From CAJWLW01 sp963580095 (GTDB taxonomy: Bacteria > Verrucomicrobiota > Lentisphaeria > JABSQK01 > CAJWLW01), in contig CAUZJQ010000047.1 of the NCBI GenBank assembly GCA_963580095.1, positions 1 to 20,533 of the forward strand: a stretch of 20,533 bases of DNA, read 5' to 3'. Shown in pieces: positions 1 to 9,170 of this stretch. The notes under the pieces were generated by a model. It was not told where the DNA came from. It made no database searches and worked only from the letters and a program-made list of their open reading frames with translations. Position 1 is the first letter of the stretch; every line of letters starts with the position of its first letter. Both the position numbers and the translations under genes were made by a program.

Positions 1-19
1 CATATTACGTGGAATTGAC

Positions 20-2164
20 ATGAAAAGCAAAATAACCCGAAAGACTTGCCGTCTCGCCGGCATCAAGATCGGCTTGATCTGTAAAGACAAACTGTGGGGC
101 GTCGAATACATCGAAACGTCCAGCGGCAGTGCCGGAAAGGTTGAAGATGACGTCCATCGACCTTTTGCTCTGGCGACCAATGTGTTTCAGACCAGACACG
201 GCGCGTGCGAGACGATTCATCAGATGCGTGCCATCGGTTTCGAACCCGGCTACAGCATGGCGTCTGTCGGGGCGCCCCGGATCGTCGCCGGCAAACAGAT
301 CACATTCAAATACCGCGACAAGGCAACCGGCTTGCAGGTTGTCGTCACCTGGAAACGCGCCGGCAAGGGGGCCGTGCTCCACGCCGATGTCACAGTCACG
401 AACCGTGGTAGCGAACCGGTGACGATCGATCACATCTCTCCGGTATTCCCCGGACTGTGTTCGATGAAATCGGGCGATTGGGTAAAGAACATGCACATCC
501 ACTTTGCGCGCAACGTCTGGAATGCGGAAGCGCAATGGTACGACCGGCTGATCTGTGAAGAGGGCATGAATGCTCAGTACCTGGGCGGGGATTCATCAAG
601 CTTCTTCCGTCTCGAATCCCTCGGCAGCTTTTCGGCCGGCCGCCATTTGCCGATGGTGATTCTCGAAGATCGAGGCGCCGGAAAATCCTGTTACTGCGAG
701 ATTCGCTATTCCGGTTCGTGGTCCATGGAAGTGGGGGGTCGGAGAAATCGTTTCTATATCCTGCCTTCGGGCCCTACAAAGACAGACGGGCAGTTCTGGC
801 AAACACTCGCACCGGGCGAATCACTGTCTGCGGTACCTGTTGCGTTTGGGGTGACCAACGGTGGGTTCAACGAAGCGATCGCCGAGCTCACCAAATATCG
901 CCGGGCCGATCTCCGGCCCACGTGCAAGGCGGACAGGGAATTGCCTGTCATTTTCGATGACTACATGAATTGCCTGCTGGGTGACCCGACCGAAGAGAAA
1001 GAGCTGCCGATGATCAAAGCCGCCGCGCGTGCCGGTGCTGAGTACTACATGCTCGACGCCGGTTGGTCGGCCGGCCTTCGAGAAAACTGGTGGATCGCGG
1101 TGGGCGAGTGGCGGGAAAGTCCCGATCGCTACCCCAGCGGCCTGGCATTTATCATGGACACGATTCGGGCGCACGGCATGATTCCCGGCATCTGGGTGGA
1201 GATCGAGGTTATGGGTGTCGATTGCCCCATGGCGGACAAGCTGCCCGATGATTGGTTTGTCCAACGCGGCGGCGAACGGGTTATCGCCGCAAGCCGGTAT
1301 TTCCTCGATTACGCTAACCCTGCAGTGCGTAAGCATTGCCACGGTATTATCGATCGTCTCGTAGCGGACTATGGCATCGGATACCTGAAGATCGATTACA
1401 ACATCAATCATCGCGAAGGCAACGAAACAGGTCGGTCGGCTACCGGCGAGCTTTGCGATTACGAAAGCCCAGGCGCCGGTCAACTGGCGCATATCGCCGG
1501 CTTATACCAATGGCTCGATGAGCTGCGCATCAAACATCCCCACATGCTTGTCGAGAATTGCGGTTCCGGTGGCGGCCGCATGGACTACGGCGTGCTCGAA
1601 CATGTGCATCTGCAAAGCACGACGGACCAGGTTCATTATCTGAGGATGCCATCGATCACGACAGGGTCGCTGGCTGCGGGCGTGCCGGAGCAAATGCTCC
1701 AATGGTCGTATCCCAAACAGGATTCGAGCCCGGAGAACGTCGCATTCTGTACCATGTTCGGCATGTTGTCCCGCTTCGACCTCGCCGGACAGATGGATAA
1801 ACTCGACAAACGCGGAATGCGCCTGGTACAGGAGGGAATATCCCTGTACAAAACGTATCGACGGGACATCCCCAAAATGGTTCCGTTCTACCCGGTCGGC
1901 ACGACGCTGATTCATGACAGCGAAGGGTTTGTCGTAGCGGGCCTGAAAAAGGAAAATCATACGCTCGCCTACATCGTCGTCTATCGGCTGGACGGCAAAG
2001 ATAGCGAGCTTGAGATACCTCTTGAAGGTTTCGCGATGAAGGACATGCGGGCAGCGATCCTGTATCCATCGGAGCGTCCGGGCAGTGTGCGCAAGACTCG
2101 GCGCGGCATCAAAGTGACGCTGCCGCGGAAACGCTCGGCGAGGTTGGTCTGCATCAACGGTTGA
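20..2164 (+). CDS. GH36-family alpha-galactosidase
   Basis: Predicted retaining alpha-galactosidase that removes terminal alpha-galactosyl residues from oligosaccharides or polysaccharides. The 714 residues match the usual length of large GH36 enzymes. Residues about 1-300 form the N-terminal beta-sandwich region and about 310-620 the catalytic TIM barrel, followed by a small beta domain. Seen directly: YYMLDAGWS in the early barrel, YLKIDYN with the expected nucleophile Asp459, and ENCGSGGGRMDYG with the expected acid/base Asp522. The 63-residue spacing between them fits GH36. The start ATG follows GTGGA seven bases upstream. There is no signal peptide, so the enzyme is probably cytoplasmic and acts on imported sugars. 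It converges on the PhyH gene 60 bases downstream, and no clear terminator lies between them. The exact substrate is not determinable, because a few GH36 members act on N-acetylgalactosamine or raffinose-type sugars. Confidence 0.93.
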   Translation: MKSKITRKTCRLAGIKIGLICKDKLWGVEYIETSSGSAGKVEDDVHRPFALATNVFQTRHGACETIHQMRAIGFEPGYSMASVGAPRIVAGKQITFKYRDKATGLQVVVTWKRAGKGAVLHADVTVTNRGSEPVTIDHISPVFPGLCSMKSGDWVKNMHIHFARNVWNAEAQWYDRLICEEGMNAQYLGGDSSSFFRLESLGSFSAGRHLPMVILEDRGAGKSCYCEIRYSGSWSMEVGGRRNRFYILPSGPTKTDGQFWQTLAPGESLSAVPVAFGVTNGGFNEAIAELTKYRRADLRPTCKADRELPVIFDDYMNCLLGDPTEEKELPMIKAAARAGAEYYMLDAGWSAGLRENWWIAVGEWRESPDRYPSGLAFIMDTIRAHGMIPGIWVEIEVMGVDCPMADKLPDDWFVQRGGERVIAASRYFLDYANPAVRKHCHGIIDRLVADYGIGYLKIDYNINHREGNETGRSATGELCDYESPGAGQLAHIAGLYQWLDELRIKHPHMLVENCGSGGGRMDYGVLEHVHLQSTTDQVHYLRMPSITTGSLAAGVPEQMLQWSYPKQDSSPENVAFCTMFGMLSRFDLAGQMDKLDKRGMRLVQEGISLYKTYRRDIPKMVPFYPVGTTLIHDSEGFVVAGLKKENHTLAYIVVYRLDGKDSELEIPLEGFAMKDMRAAILYPSERPGSVRKTRRGIKVTLPRKRSARLVCING

Positions 2165-2224
2165 CCAGCGCGTACATCTTCGTGTCAACGTTCGTAGTCA
2201 CGTCGTAAGACGGTCCGGAAACCG

Positions 2225-2989
2225 CTATATCTTGCCGTCGCGCTGCATGTCATCTGTCAATTGCTGCAGGTAAGCGTCGACGGCTTGATGATTTTTCTTG
2301 ACGTGGGCGGCGTAGTAGACCGAACCCATGGCACGACGCGGCCGGTCGCTGGCATTGCCGTCGGCGCGATGGATTGTCAGGCCATGGTGAATCAGCAGAT
2401 CGCCGGGCGCCGCGCAGACCGCAATCTCGTTGGCTTCATTGTCGGGCCGGTAATCGACGAGTCCCTGTGAGAACCCCAGGGTATTGGAGCGCGCGTGCTC
2501 ACGCAGTCCGTGCTTGTGGGAGCCGACAACATAACGGACACAGCCGTTTTCCTCGTCGGCGGGATCCAGTGCGAGCCACATGTTGACCATCTCGATTGGC
2601 TCGATCTTGTCGTAGAACCCGTCCTGATGCGCGGGCGTCGGCTTGCCGCTTCCCGGGGGTTTGTTGAACCACTGCAGGCCACGGGCGACAACGGGACAGC
2701 CGAGCAAATGCACGGCCAGTTCGCTCAGTTGCGGATGACGGAGATAGCGTTCGAAAAACTTGTCGTGCTGGTCGATGCGTGGCAACTGCTTGAGGGTCGA
2801 CGGATCGCCCTTGGTTTCGTAGAATGCTTCCCCGGGTATAAGTGTTGGTATGACGTCATTTATGTATCTTGAAACCTCACGGTTGATCTCGTCAATTTCC
2901 TTTCGATCGAGAAATTTCCGGACAACAGCGAAACCATCTCTGGTGAATGTTTCCAGGTCGGGGAAGGGGGTTGAGGAATGATCTGTCAT
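2225..2989 (-). CDS. Phytanoyl-CoA dioxygenase (PhyH) family protein
   Basis: Predicted Fe(II)/2-oxoglutarate-dependent oxygenase of the PhyH family, 254 residues. The metal-binding triad is visible as His121 and Asp123 in AHQDGFY and His207 in HHGLTIHRADGN. Arginines 217-219 just after it supply the likely 2-oxoglutarate anchor. In bacteria such proteins hydroxylate varied small molecules and often do not act on CoA esters, so the substrate is unknown. It is only distantly similar to the tandem PhyH pair at 9953-11646. The ATG is the first in the frame, and no strong Shine-Dalgarno sequence is seen. The gene diverges from the sialidase-like gene across a gap of about 100 bases, so the two may share a control region. 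Confidence 0.88.
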   Translation of the reverse strand: MTDHSSTPFPDLETFTRDGFAVVRKFLDRKEIDEINREVSRYINDVIPTLIPGEAFYETKGDPSTLKQLPRIDQHDKFFERYLRHPQLSELAVHLLGCPVVARGLQWFNKPPGSGKPTPAHQDGFYDKIEPIEMVNMWLALDPADEENGCVRYVVGSHKHGLREHARSNTLGFSQGLVDYRPDNEANEIAVCAAPGDLLIHHGLTIHRADGNASDRPRRAMGSVYYAAHVKKNHQAVDAYLQQLTDDMQRDGKI

Positions 2990-3089
2990 GGTTGTGTTGG
3001 TGAAATGGTGGTCACGGCACTGTTAACAATACCCCATTACTTTGAAAAACGCCATTATGTCTGATCAAAATGAGGTTAGTGTAACTGCC

Positions 3090-4517
3090 ATGAAAGTTCT
3101 CAGCATTCGACGCATTACGAACGATCGCCGGCACAACGCTTTCACCGGTGCGCGCTGGTTCAAGGGCGATCTTTTTGTGGCGTATCGCCAGGGCAATGAT
3201 CACAATGGCCGGGACTGGCAAGGACGCATCGTCGTGTTGCGCAGCCGCGACGCCGGAATCACCTGGGACACTGTGGCCGTGTTGCGCGCGGAGGCGGACA
3301 CCCGCGACGCTTCTCTTTACACGGACGGCAGTCGGCTCTACGCTGTGGCCGCCGAAGAGCATTCGAACGAGAAGATAAGATCTGGTGGTGCAGTCACGGA
3401 GGACGGTGATCAGTGGACATCCTGGCAGCCGTACGAGGGCACGGGTGCCTTCGTGCTCTGGCGCCCTGTCTGGTACGACGGCAAGCATTATTGCGCAGGT
3501 TTTAACACCAGCGGCACCAAAGGTGTGCATTGGTTCGAGAGTGAGGATGGCCGGCGTTGGGAGGATGTTCGGATTATTCATGAATCCGAGATCGAGGACC
3601 CGAACGAGTGTTACCTGGAGATTCTGCCGGACGGGACAGCCACCATGTTGATGCGGTGCGACGGACTCCAGAAGCATCCTTATCTTTGTCGCAGCCAATA
3701 CCCATTTACATCGTGGAATATGCAGCAATTGCAGGATATTCGGATGACCGGTCCGGCGCTATGGACTGTGGACGACCGGACCTATATCTGCGCCCGCTGG
3801 GACCCGATGGATCCGTGCCTGGAGTTCGAAGAAGATTGTGTCGCTCACACCGGCATCTTCAGGGTTGTCGACGACAAGACGTATTTAATCTGTGTTCTGC
3901 CTTCGGGACCGCACCCTGACCATTCGTACATGGGGGTGGCACGGTGGCCGGACAACAGTCATCGGTTTTCGCTCAGCTTCTACAGCAACGTCATTGCTAA
4001 TGACGATCCGGCGATCGACCAATGGACGAACCCGGACATCTACGTCGCGGACGTCCTGTTCGGCGCGGATTTCATTGATGAGATGTTGGTGAGCGATCTG
4101 GTCGAGACGGATCGCGGGCTGGAGCTGGCAGCGTTGCCGGACCCCGAGGCGGGCGATCTGGATTTCCGTCCCGTGCACATTCCGGAACTGGGTCCACCTG
4201 CCGCAGTCGGCCAGAACTTTATTGATGCCGAAACGATCATCGCGGGTCGCGCCGGTCTTGTATACTTCCTCAAGGACATCGACGTCGGCCCCTGGGATGA
4301 CGTCCATGTTCACCTCGGCTACGACGGTCCGGTGAAGGTGTGGTGGAACGGAACAGAGGTTTTCTCAGGCCCAGGGACGAGTCCTGCGAAGCAGGATACG
4401 ACATCGCTCCACCTCAAGTCCATGCACGGCATGAACCACCTCGTGGTCGCCCTTGACACCAGAGATGGCGAGGCCCGGGGAATTTTCGCGCGCTGCGAAC
4501 GGGCGTGGGGGGCGTAG
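3090..4517 (+). CDS. Sialidase-like (BNR/Asp-box) beta-propeller protein
   Basis: A protein of 475 residues resembling the exo-alpha-sialidase-like propellers frequent in PVC genomes. Near the N-terminus, HNAFTG...FVAYRQG...H is followed by an Asp-box, SRDAGITW. The canonical sialidase RIP motif is not visible, so true sialidase activity is doubtful and another exo-glycosidase role is possible. The last 100 residues or so (around KVWWNGTEVF) look like a beta-sandwich accessory domain. No signal peptide is evident. In-frame upstream starts exist (TTG 3042, ATG 3057). ATG 3090 is chosen because a diverged copy of this 5' end at 19531 begins exactly there and similarity stops upstream of it. TGAGG at 3071-3075 is a weak, distant ribosome-binding site. 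Confidence 0.8.
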   Translation: MKVLSIRRITNDRRHNAFTGARWFKGDLFVAYRQGNDHNGRDWQGRIVVLRSRDAGITWDTVAVLRAEADTRDASLYTDGSRLYAVAAEEHSNEKIRSGGAVTEDGDQWTSWQPYEGTGAFVLWRPVWYDGKHYCAGFNTSGTKGVHWFESEDGRRWEDVRIIHESEIEDPNECYLEILPDGTATMLMRCDGLQKHPYLCRSQYPFTSWNMQQLQDIRMTGPALWTVDDRTYICARWDPMDPCLEFEEDCVAHTGIFRVVDDKTYLICVLPSGPHPDHSYMGVARWPDNSHRFSLSFYSNVIANDDPAIDQWTNPDIYVADVLFGADFIDEMLVSDLVETDRGLELAALPDPEAGDLDFRPVHIPELGPPAAVGQNFIDAETIIAGRAGLVYFLKDIDVGPWDDVHVHLGYDGPVKVWWNGTEVFSGPGTSPAKQDTTSLHLKSMHGMNHLVVALDTRDGEARGIFARCERAWGA

Positions 4518-4537
4518 GCTGAACCGTAAGTTCGGCC
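4517..4537 (+). terminator. Stem-loop at the 3' end of the sialidase-like gene
   Basis: GGCTGAAC and GTTCGGCC form an 8-base-pair stem with one G-T pair and a five-base loop, starting at the last base of the stop codon. There is no T tract after it, so it is either a weak terminator or an RNA-stabilising hairpin. Confidence 0.3.
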
Positions 4538-4656
4538 TCCCGCCGCGTCGGTTGCCACGCGGTTCGGGATTCTTCATGCCTACTTCTTCGTACGGGGACT
4601 GCCAGCGGAATCTGTTCCGTTGATAGCCGCGGTGCAGAGCAACCGCGCGACGGTGT

Positions 4657-6093
4657 TCACCGCAGGCGGAGCAGTTTGCCGCCACCCGGCTCCATGCTGA
4701 TTTGTGCGCGAGCTCCGTCCGAGGCAGCATGCCAAATTCCTGTCGCGGCGTCGAACACCTGCAATGGAGCGGGGCCGACGACGGTGGTGTTCACGCGACT
4801 GGTGTAGTTCAGATTGACGACCAGCACATGGGTGACCGTTTCACCGCTGCCGAAGTAACCGAAGAGCAGGTAGCCGGCGCGTGGATCGACGGTGAACGCG
4901 GCGTCGGCCGGTAACGCGACGGCGCCGTTGGGCATGCCGCCGAGATGATGCACGTGGATGGATGTCAGCGGCTGCAGTTGCTCGCCGACTGCGACGAACT
5001 CGCGGTGGAACTGTTTGGCGGCAATGCCCAACGGGGTCAGGCTGCGATCGGGATTCTCGATGCCGCCCCAATGTTCCGCACCGTCCCAGGCGTTGTATAC
5101 GAACTGGCAGATGCCCTGGCCGCCGTACGCCAGCGTGGTGTATGCGAGGAATCTGCCCTCGTCGGCGTTCGGCGTTCGCCAGCCCGGCCCCATGGATGCA
5201 GCCTGCACGACGTTCATGAACGGCAGCCCGTGTTTCAGTGTAGCTTCCCGGACCAGCACCAGGTTGAGGAAGTAGTCACCGCCGTCATACGCCTGGTTGG
5301 TTTTTTTCATGTGATAGTGGTCGTAGCTGATCAGATCGGGTTTGACCTCCGTAATGAAGCGGTGGAGGTACTCCCGGTAAGCAGTCACCTTGTCGCCGGA
5401 CGTACCCTGCGCGCCGGGGCTCGCGTAAGTCGGGAACAGATTGATGTAAAACAGGTGCTTCGGGTCACGCTTGCGGACGTAGTCGACCAGCTTGCTGTAC
5501 GCCGGAAACTCCGACGTCCCAGGTTCGTCGACAGAGATGTAGCCGTACATCGCCGGGTGGTTTTTGACCTTGTCGATAAGTACATCGAGTTTCGCAAGCC
5601 ACGCCGGATCGTCCAACGCATCCGGGTGCAGCACATTCCGCCATGGTGGCTCGCCCTCATGGACGTATAGCATACCGCGCATGCCATTTGCATGTGCCCA
5701 ATCGAGGTCGTCGGTGTTGCGCACAAACATCATATTGAAGCCGCCGTCAGCCAGTTTCTTCGCGACCGCTGGCGAGATGAATTCGAAGCGTGGCAATTCG
5801 CCATCAGTCGCGACTGACTGTGGGTAGCCGTCTCCCCAGATGCTCGCTTGGCCGCCCGCTCCGGGCCCCTGCATGTACCAGACCATCGGGCGGCCGACCT
5901 TCCACAAACTACCGTCGGGACGTCCCGGGCTGGGGCTGCCAGAGAACGTATGTTTTAGAGACGCGCGCTGTGAGGGCTCGCTGCCAGCCGACCGGGGAGT
6001 ATTACAACCCGTTCCGAGCAGTACACTCGTCAGGAGCATCGGCAACCACATTTGGCGGCCGCGCGGAAACTTCGATATCGATTGCTTTTTCAT
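4657..6093 (-). CDS. Putative lipoprotein with GH-A-like TIM-barrel domain
   Basis: A protein of 478 residues with a lipoprotein-type signal. A basic start and hydrophobic stretch (WLPMLLTSVLLG) end at a lipobox-like GTGC with Cys30. The -3 residue is Gly rather than the usual Leu, so lipidation is likely but not certain. The mature part resembles a clan GH-A barrel: YGYISVDEPG has the acid/base-type Glu of strand 4 (DEP instead of NEP), then DPKHLFYINL and LISYDHYH. A C-terminal beta domain (about 390-478) follows. No convincing nucleophile Glu is visible on strand 7 (region GQGICQFVYNAWDG). The protein at 13245-14471 has the same order of motifs. The CDS could be a glycosidase of an unassigned family or a binding protein. 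A GTAGGG ribosome-binding site lies close upstream of the ATG. Confidence 0.72.
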   Translation of the reverse strand: MKKQSISKFPRGRQMWLPMLLTSVLLGTGCNTPRSAGSEPSQRASLKHTFSGSPSPGRPDGSLWKVGRPMVWYMQGPGAGGQASIWGDGYPQSVATDGELPRFEFISPAVAKKLADGGFNMMFVRNTDDLDWAHANGMRGMLYVHEGEPPWRNVLHPDALDDPAWLAKLDVLIDKVKNHPAMYGYISVDEPGTSEFPAYSKLVDYVRKRDPKHLFYINLFPTYASPGAQGTSGDKVTAYREYLHRFITEVKPDLISYDHYHMKKTNQAYDGGDYFLNLVLVREATLKHGLPFMNVVQAASMGPGWRTPNADEGRFLAYTTLAYGGQGICQFVYNAWDGAEHWGGIENPDRSLTPLGIAAKQFHREFVAVGEQLQPLTSIHVHHLGGMPNGAVALPADAAFTVDPRAGYLLFGYFGSGETVTHVLVVNLNYTSRVNTTVVGPAPLQVFDAATGIWHAASDGARAQISMEPGGGKLLRLR

Positions 6094-6333
6094 CCCTACC
6101 TGTACCCTTGTTGGTATTTGTTTTGACCAGAATCTACTACATAAATTGACATTTCAAAATTACTTTTCCGCAGCCATTATGACATTTCCAGCTGCGAGCT
6201 CCGAGACTTCGTTGTAGACGGTTAGGCGCGGTCGTGTCGGTGGAAACTCAGGCGGCTGACTGGTATTGATTCATGATTAAACCTCGGCGGGACGTGTCCG
6301 AGCCTGTACCGCCCGGCAGCTGTGGCCGCCTGC

Positions 6334-7941
6334 CTATCCAGAAGGGGTAAACAGGATCTGGCGACGAGTTTTCTCGATATCTGTAACCGCTTGTTCAAAG
6401 GCCGTGCAGATTGGCTCCATTTTGTTCACATCAACCTTGCCGGTAAATCGTTCACCGGTCTTCGCGGCCAGGATCAGGGGCCCTCTGTAATGTACTGAAT
6501 ACGGTTTTTTAATGAGGGTCTTGTTCCGTACCGGCCTGGTCCCCTCGACAAGCTCGCCGGACAGCTTCCAGGTGCCGTGCCCCGTAGCTGGCAGGTTCAA
6601 CCACTGATCCTCGGGTTCGATCACAACCTGCTCGTTTTCCGCACGCAAGTGCCGGATCCAGCTCGGGACAAACAAAGAAACCCGGTCGATCTCCTGCTGC
6701 GTAGCTGCCACAGGGGCGATTTGAATCTCTGTCGGGACGTCAAACGGATATGGAGAGTCGATAACCAGGTGAACGCCTCTACAGGTCGTTTCACCCGGCA
6801 GCAGGAAAGGCAGTAGCAGCGTTCCATCCTCTACGGCCAGACAGTACTGAGTCATTCGGGACAGCCCTTCGCCACCCCGCATCGTGCAGCACCAGTGAGC
6901 TTCCAGACAGGTGTATCTCAGTTCATCCTCACCATTGGCACCCGGACAATTGTCAAGGCCGAAGCCGCCGTTGAATCGCTGTCCGTGGCTGAGTCCGTTG
7001 AAATAGATCAGGTGCGCATCTTCCAGGAACCGGTTATTGCCGGTATGCCGCCACAGTTCCATGGCGGTCATGAGTGAATCGACAATGGCACAGGGTTCCG
7101 TCCACTCCGGCCGATTGAACCAGTTGAAATTGGCGTGGTGCTCGGTCAAGGCCTGATCGGTGTAGGTCAGGTAGCGGTTTTGAATCTCGCCGATCAGCGA
7201 GGGGGCTGCCGTTGAATTTGCCCATCGCAAGATACTGCGACATGCAGTCAGGGATGCATGTGTCTGTGCCTTGACCGCAGCCAGGTCTATTTCGAGAAAG
7301 CGTCCGATCATTTCCTCGATGACAGGTTGCAACCGGTCATCTCGAAATACGTCATGGGCATCGATCACGCCATCCAGACAATTAAAGACGGTGACAACAT
7401 CGGTGGACAGAATCCAGCGGCCAAGTTGTTTGTACTGACTGCCGCTGTACTCGCCCGCTTCGATAAGCTCGGCAGGATCGATAGGATAGTCGGCATACTG
7501 GCCGGCGGTGGGCAGGATGAGGTTCTCGACAATGGGTTTCGCGAACTGTTCCGCCAGGTCGTCTCCCCGCCAACGGTGCAGCTCCGCGAGAGCACGCAGG
7601 ACCCAGCCGTGACCCGACAACTGCTGTTCGCTGATGCCGTCGGTATAGAGCTTGCCGAAGTAGCCGTGCTCGTTCAGCTCGGCCGGCCACATTTCAAGGA
7701 CCCGCTCGAGGCAGCGCGGCGCGCGGCCGGTTGCCTGTGCCAGCAGAATCCAGGCAAGCATCGTGCGGCCTTCCGTGTCGCCGGGCCAGGTCTCGTGGGC
7801 TATTTCTCGCTGGAAAACGTTTTCCGGCCAGTATTTTTCTTCCTCAAGCCTGTTGTAGTTGCGGCTGAGGCGGGTCCACAGGTCGCCTGCAGGACGGAAT
7901 TCTCCCAGGGCGGCGAAGGTTCTTGAGGCGTCAGATTTCAT
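6334..7941 (-). CDS. GH127-like (DUF1680) glycoside hydrolase
   Basis: A protein of 535 residues with the alpha/alpha-barrel and active-site signature of the DUF1680/GH127 group, whose best-known member is the beta-L-arabinofuranosidase HypBA1. In that enzyme a Glu-x-Cys and a Cys-Cys pair bind zinc and the first Cys of the pair is the nucleophile. Here Glu282-Pro-Cys284 and Cys351-Cys352 (AHWCCTMRGGEG) match. Glu267 is a candidate acid/base. No signal peptide is seen. A TTG 12 codons upstream (7977) is possible, but the ATG at 7941 is preferred. It lies 233 bases after the dehydrogenase gene, so it may be a later addition to the transcription unit. Its sugar may not be arabinose, because the wider family is diverse. 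Confidence 0.83.
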   Translation of the reverse strand: MKSDASRTFAALGEFRPAGDLWTRLSRNYNRLEEEKYWPENVFQREIAHETWPGDTEGRTMLAWILLAQATGRAPRCLERVLEMWPAELNEHGYFGKLYTDGISEQQLSGHGWVLRALAELHRWRGDDLAEQFAKPIVENLILPTAGQYADYPIDPAELIEAGEYSGSQYKQLGRWILSTDVVTVFNCLDGVIDAHDVFRDDRLQPVIEEMIGRFLEIDLAAVKAQTHASLTACRSILRWANSTAAPSLIGEIQNRYLTYTDQALTEHHANFNWFNRPEWTEPCAIVDSLMTAMELWRHTGNNRFLEDAHLIYFNGLSHGQRFNGGFGLDNCPGANGEDELRYTCLEAHWCCTMRGGEGLSRMTQYCLAVEDGTLLLPFLLPGETTCRGVHLVIDSPYPFDVPTEIQIAPVAATQQEIDRVSLFVPSWIRHLRAENEQVVIEPEDQWLNLPATGHGTWKLSGELVEGTRPVRNKTLIKKPYSVHYRGPLILAAKTGERFTGKVDVNKMEPICTAFEQAVTDIEKTRRQILFTPSG

Positions 7942-8082
7942 GGGGTTCCAAGCTGGCCTTTGATCCCGGTCTTTCAAGGGTCTTTATTTTTGACTGTAGC
8001 TAAAGGTCCCGTCTGCGTCAATGGAACAAGCCCTTATCGCAGGCCCGGTCCGGCGAAAGAGAATACTGCGCTGCTGCGGCTC

Positions 8083-8109
8083 AAATCCAGGCAGGGCATG
8101 TCTGGATTT
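8083..8109. other. Perfect 8-bp inverted repeat in the gap before the GH127-like gene
   Basis: AAATCCAG and CTGGATTT flank an 11-base loop. On the + strand T-rich sequence follows, while on the - strand, where the genes run, only three Ts are present. It could end dehydrogenase transcription or be an orphan repeat. Nothing else recognisable was found in 7942-8174. Confidence 0.3.
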
Positions 8110-8174
8110 TTCTTGCCCTTGGCCCCGGAGACGGCGAACGGGCCCGGGTGCCCGGCTTTTGCGTGAGGCCCTGT

Positions 8175-9146
8175 TCACTGGCCGATGCGATTTTGCAGGG
8201 GGGCGTCACTGGCGAGGTGGTTCAAGTTGTCTACGCAAGCCTGACTGCGTCGTCGGACGGTTCCTCGTGTCGTGCCGGACACATGCGGCATGGCGTAGAA
8301 CTGTGGGTGTTGATAGACCGGGTGCTTCGGGTCGGGATGGATGCCGGCATGCACGTCGGTGCCAATGCCGGCAATGCGGTTTTCGAGCAGCGCAGTGTAC
8401 AATGCCTCCTGGTCCACCAGGTCACCACGGGCGATATTGATGAAACACGCGGTCGGCTTCATCATGGCAATTTTTTCGGCGGTCACGATCCCCTTCGTTT
8501 CAGGCGTCAATGGCAGATGCAGTGATATAAAATCAGCTTCGCAGAAAATTCGGTCCATTGCGGCCGGTGTCCCGACATATTCCGGTTGGAATTCCGCCAA
8601 TAGCTCGGGCTCTATTTCTCTCGGCTCGACGATCATCAGCCGCATCCCCAGGGGCTTGGCAAAATTGGCCAGAGCCTTGGCGCTGGCGCCGAATCCGATC
8701 AAACCAAGAACCTTGTCCTCGACCTCATCACCCATGGGGAGGTAGAGTTGCCCGCGGCCGAGCGTTTCCTGCGCTTCATTATAGTGGTGCACGATCATCA
8801 GCATGAACATCACTGCTGCCTCGGCCAGGCCGGCCGAGCTCGTGGAACCGGGGCAGTGGCATACGGGTATGCCGGCTCGCCTCAGCATGTCCAGGTCGAA
8901 AAAATCATACCCGACCGTCACGATTTGCCAGAGTTTCGCGCCGGTTGCCGCATCAACCAGTTCTTGGCAGGCCGACGCGCCGCCCATATCCACGACGGCA
9001 TCCATGCCTTGGAACTGTTCGCCTGCGGGCTGTGCCGGGTCGTAAACATGGACGTCGTGATGTTCCCCGATCATCGAGGTGATGACCTCGTTCCAGAGTG
9101 GGGCGGAGCCTTTTTGTTGGAGATAGATGACGTTGAGTCGTTTCAT
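8175..9146 (-). CDS. D-isomer-specific 2-hydroxyacid dehydrogenase family protein
   Basis: A 323-residue homologue of NAD-dependent D-2-hydroxyacid dehydrogenases, which reduce 2-keto acids such as hydroxypyruvate or glyoxylate. Seen: the nucleotide-binding loop GLIGFGASA (148-156) with Glu174 at the end of the next strand, favouring NAD over NADP; the substrate-binding Arg240 in FINIARGDLVD; and the catalytic His288 in MPHVSGTT. Odd: the segment normally reading DVFxxEP, which holds the catalytic Glu, is DVHAGIHPDP, so the Glu position is Ile269. The third Gly of the GxGxxG loop is Ala. The enzyme may therefore have altered or lost activity. It lies 24 bases after the isomerase-like gene, which suggests cotranscription. 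Confidence 0.9.
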   Translation of the reverse strand: MKRLNVIYLQQKGSAPLWNEVITSMIGEHHDVHVYDPAQPAGEQFQGMDAVVDMGGASACQELVDAATGAKLWQIVTVGYDFFDLDMLRRAGIPVCHCPGSTSSAGLAEAAVMFMLMIVHHYNEAQETLGRGQLYLPMGDEVEDKVLGLIGFGASAKALANFAKPLGMRLMIVEPREIEPELLAEFQPEYVGTPAAMDRIFCEADFISLHLPLTPETKGIVTAEKIAMMKPTACFINIARGDLVDQEALYTALLENRIAGIGTDVHAGIHPDPKHPVYQHPQFYAMPHVSGTTRGTVRRRSQACVDNLNHLASDAPLQNRIGQ

Positions 9147-9170
9147 ATGCCTATTGGGTTAGTTTTTCTA

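Noticed and set aside
4540..4600. GGTTCGGGATTC resembling a tRNA T-arm
   Set aside because: No acceptor stem, anticodon arm or D arm can be folded around it.
4945..5670. 241-codon + strand frame inside the lipoprotein gene
   Set aside because: It is antisense to a gene with a lipoprotein signal and a barrel fold. The translated product resembles no family.
6094..6333. Promoter for the lipoprotein gene (TTGAAA with GATTCT 17 bases later on the - strand)
   Set aside because: The -10 box matches only three of six bases. The A/T-rich stretch around 6140-6170 makes a promoter plausible, but I cannot place it.
8170..8440. Small + strand frames across the dehydrogenase gene end
   Set aside because: They are shadows of the dehydrogenase and have no motif or ribosome-binding site.
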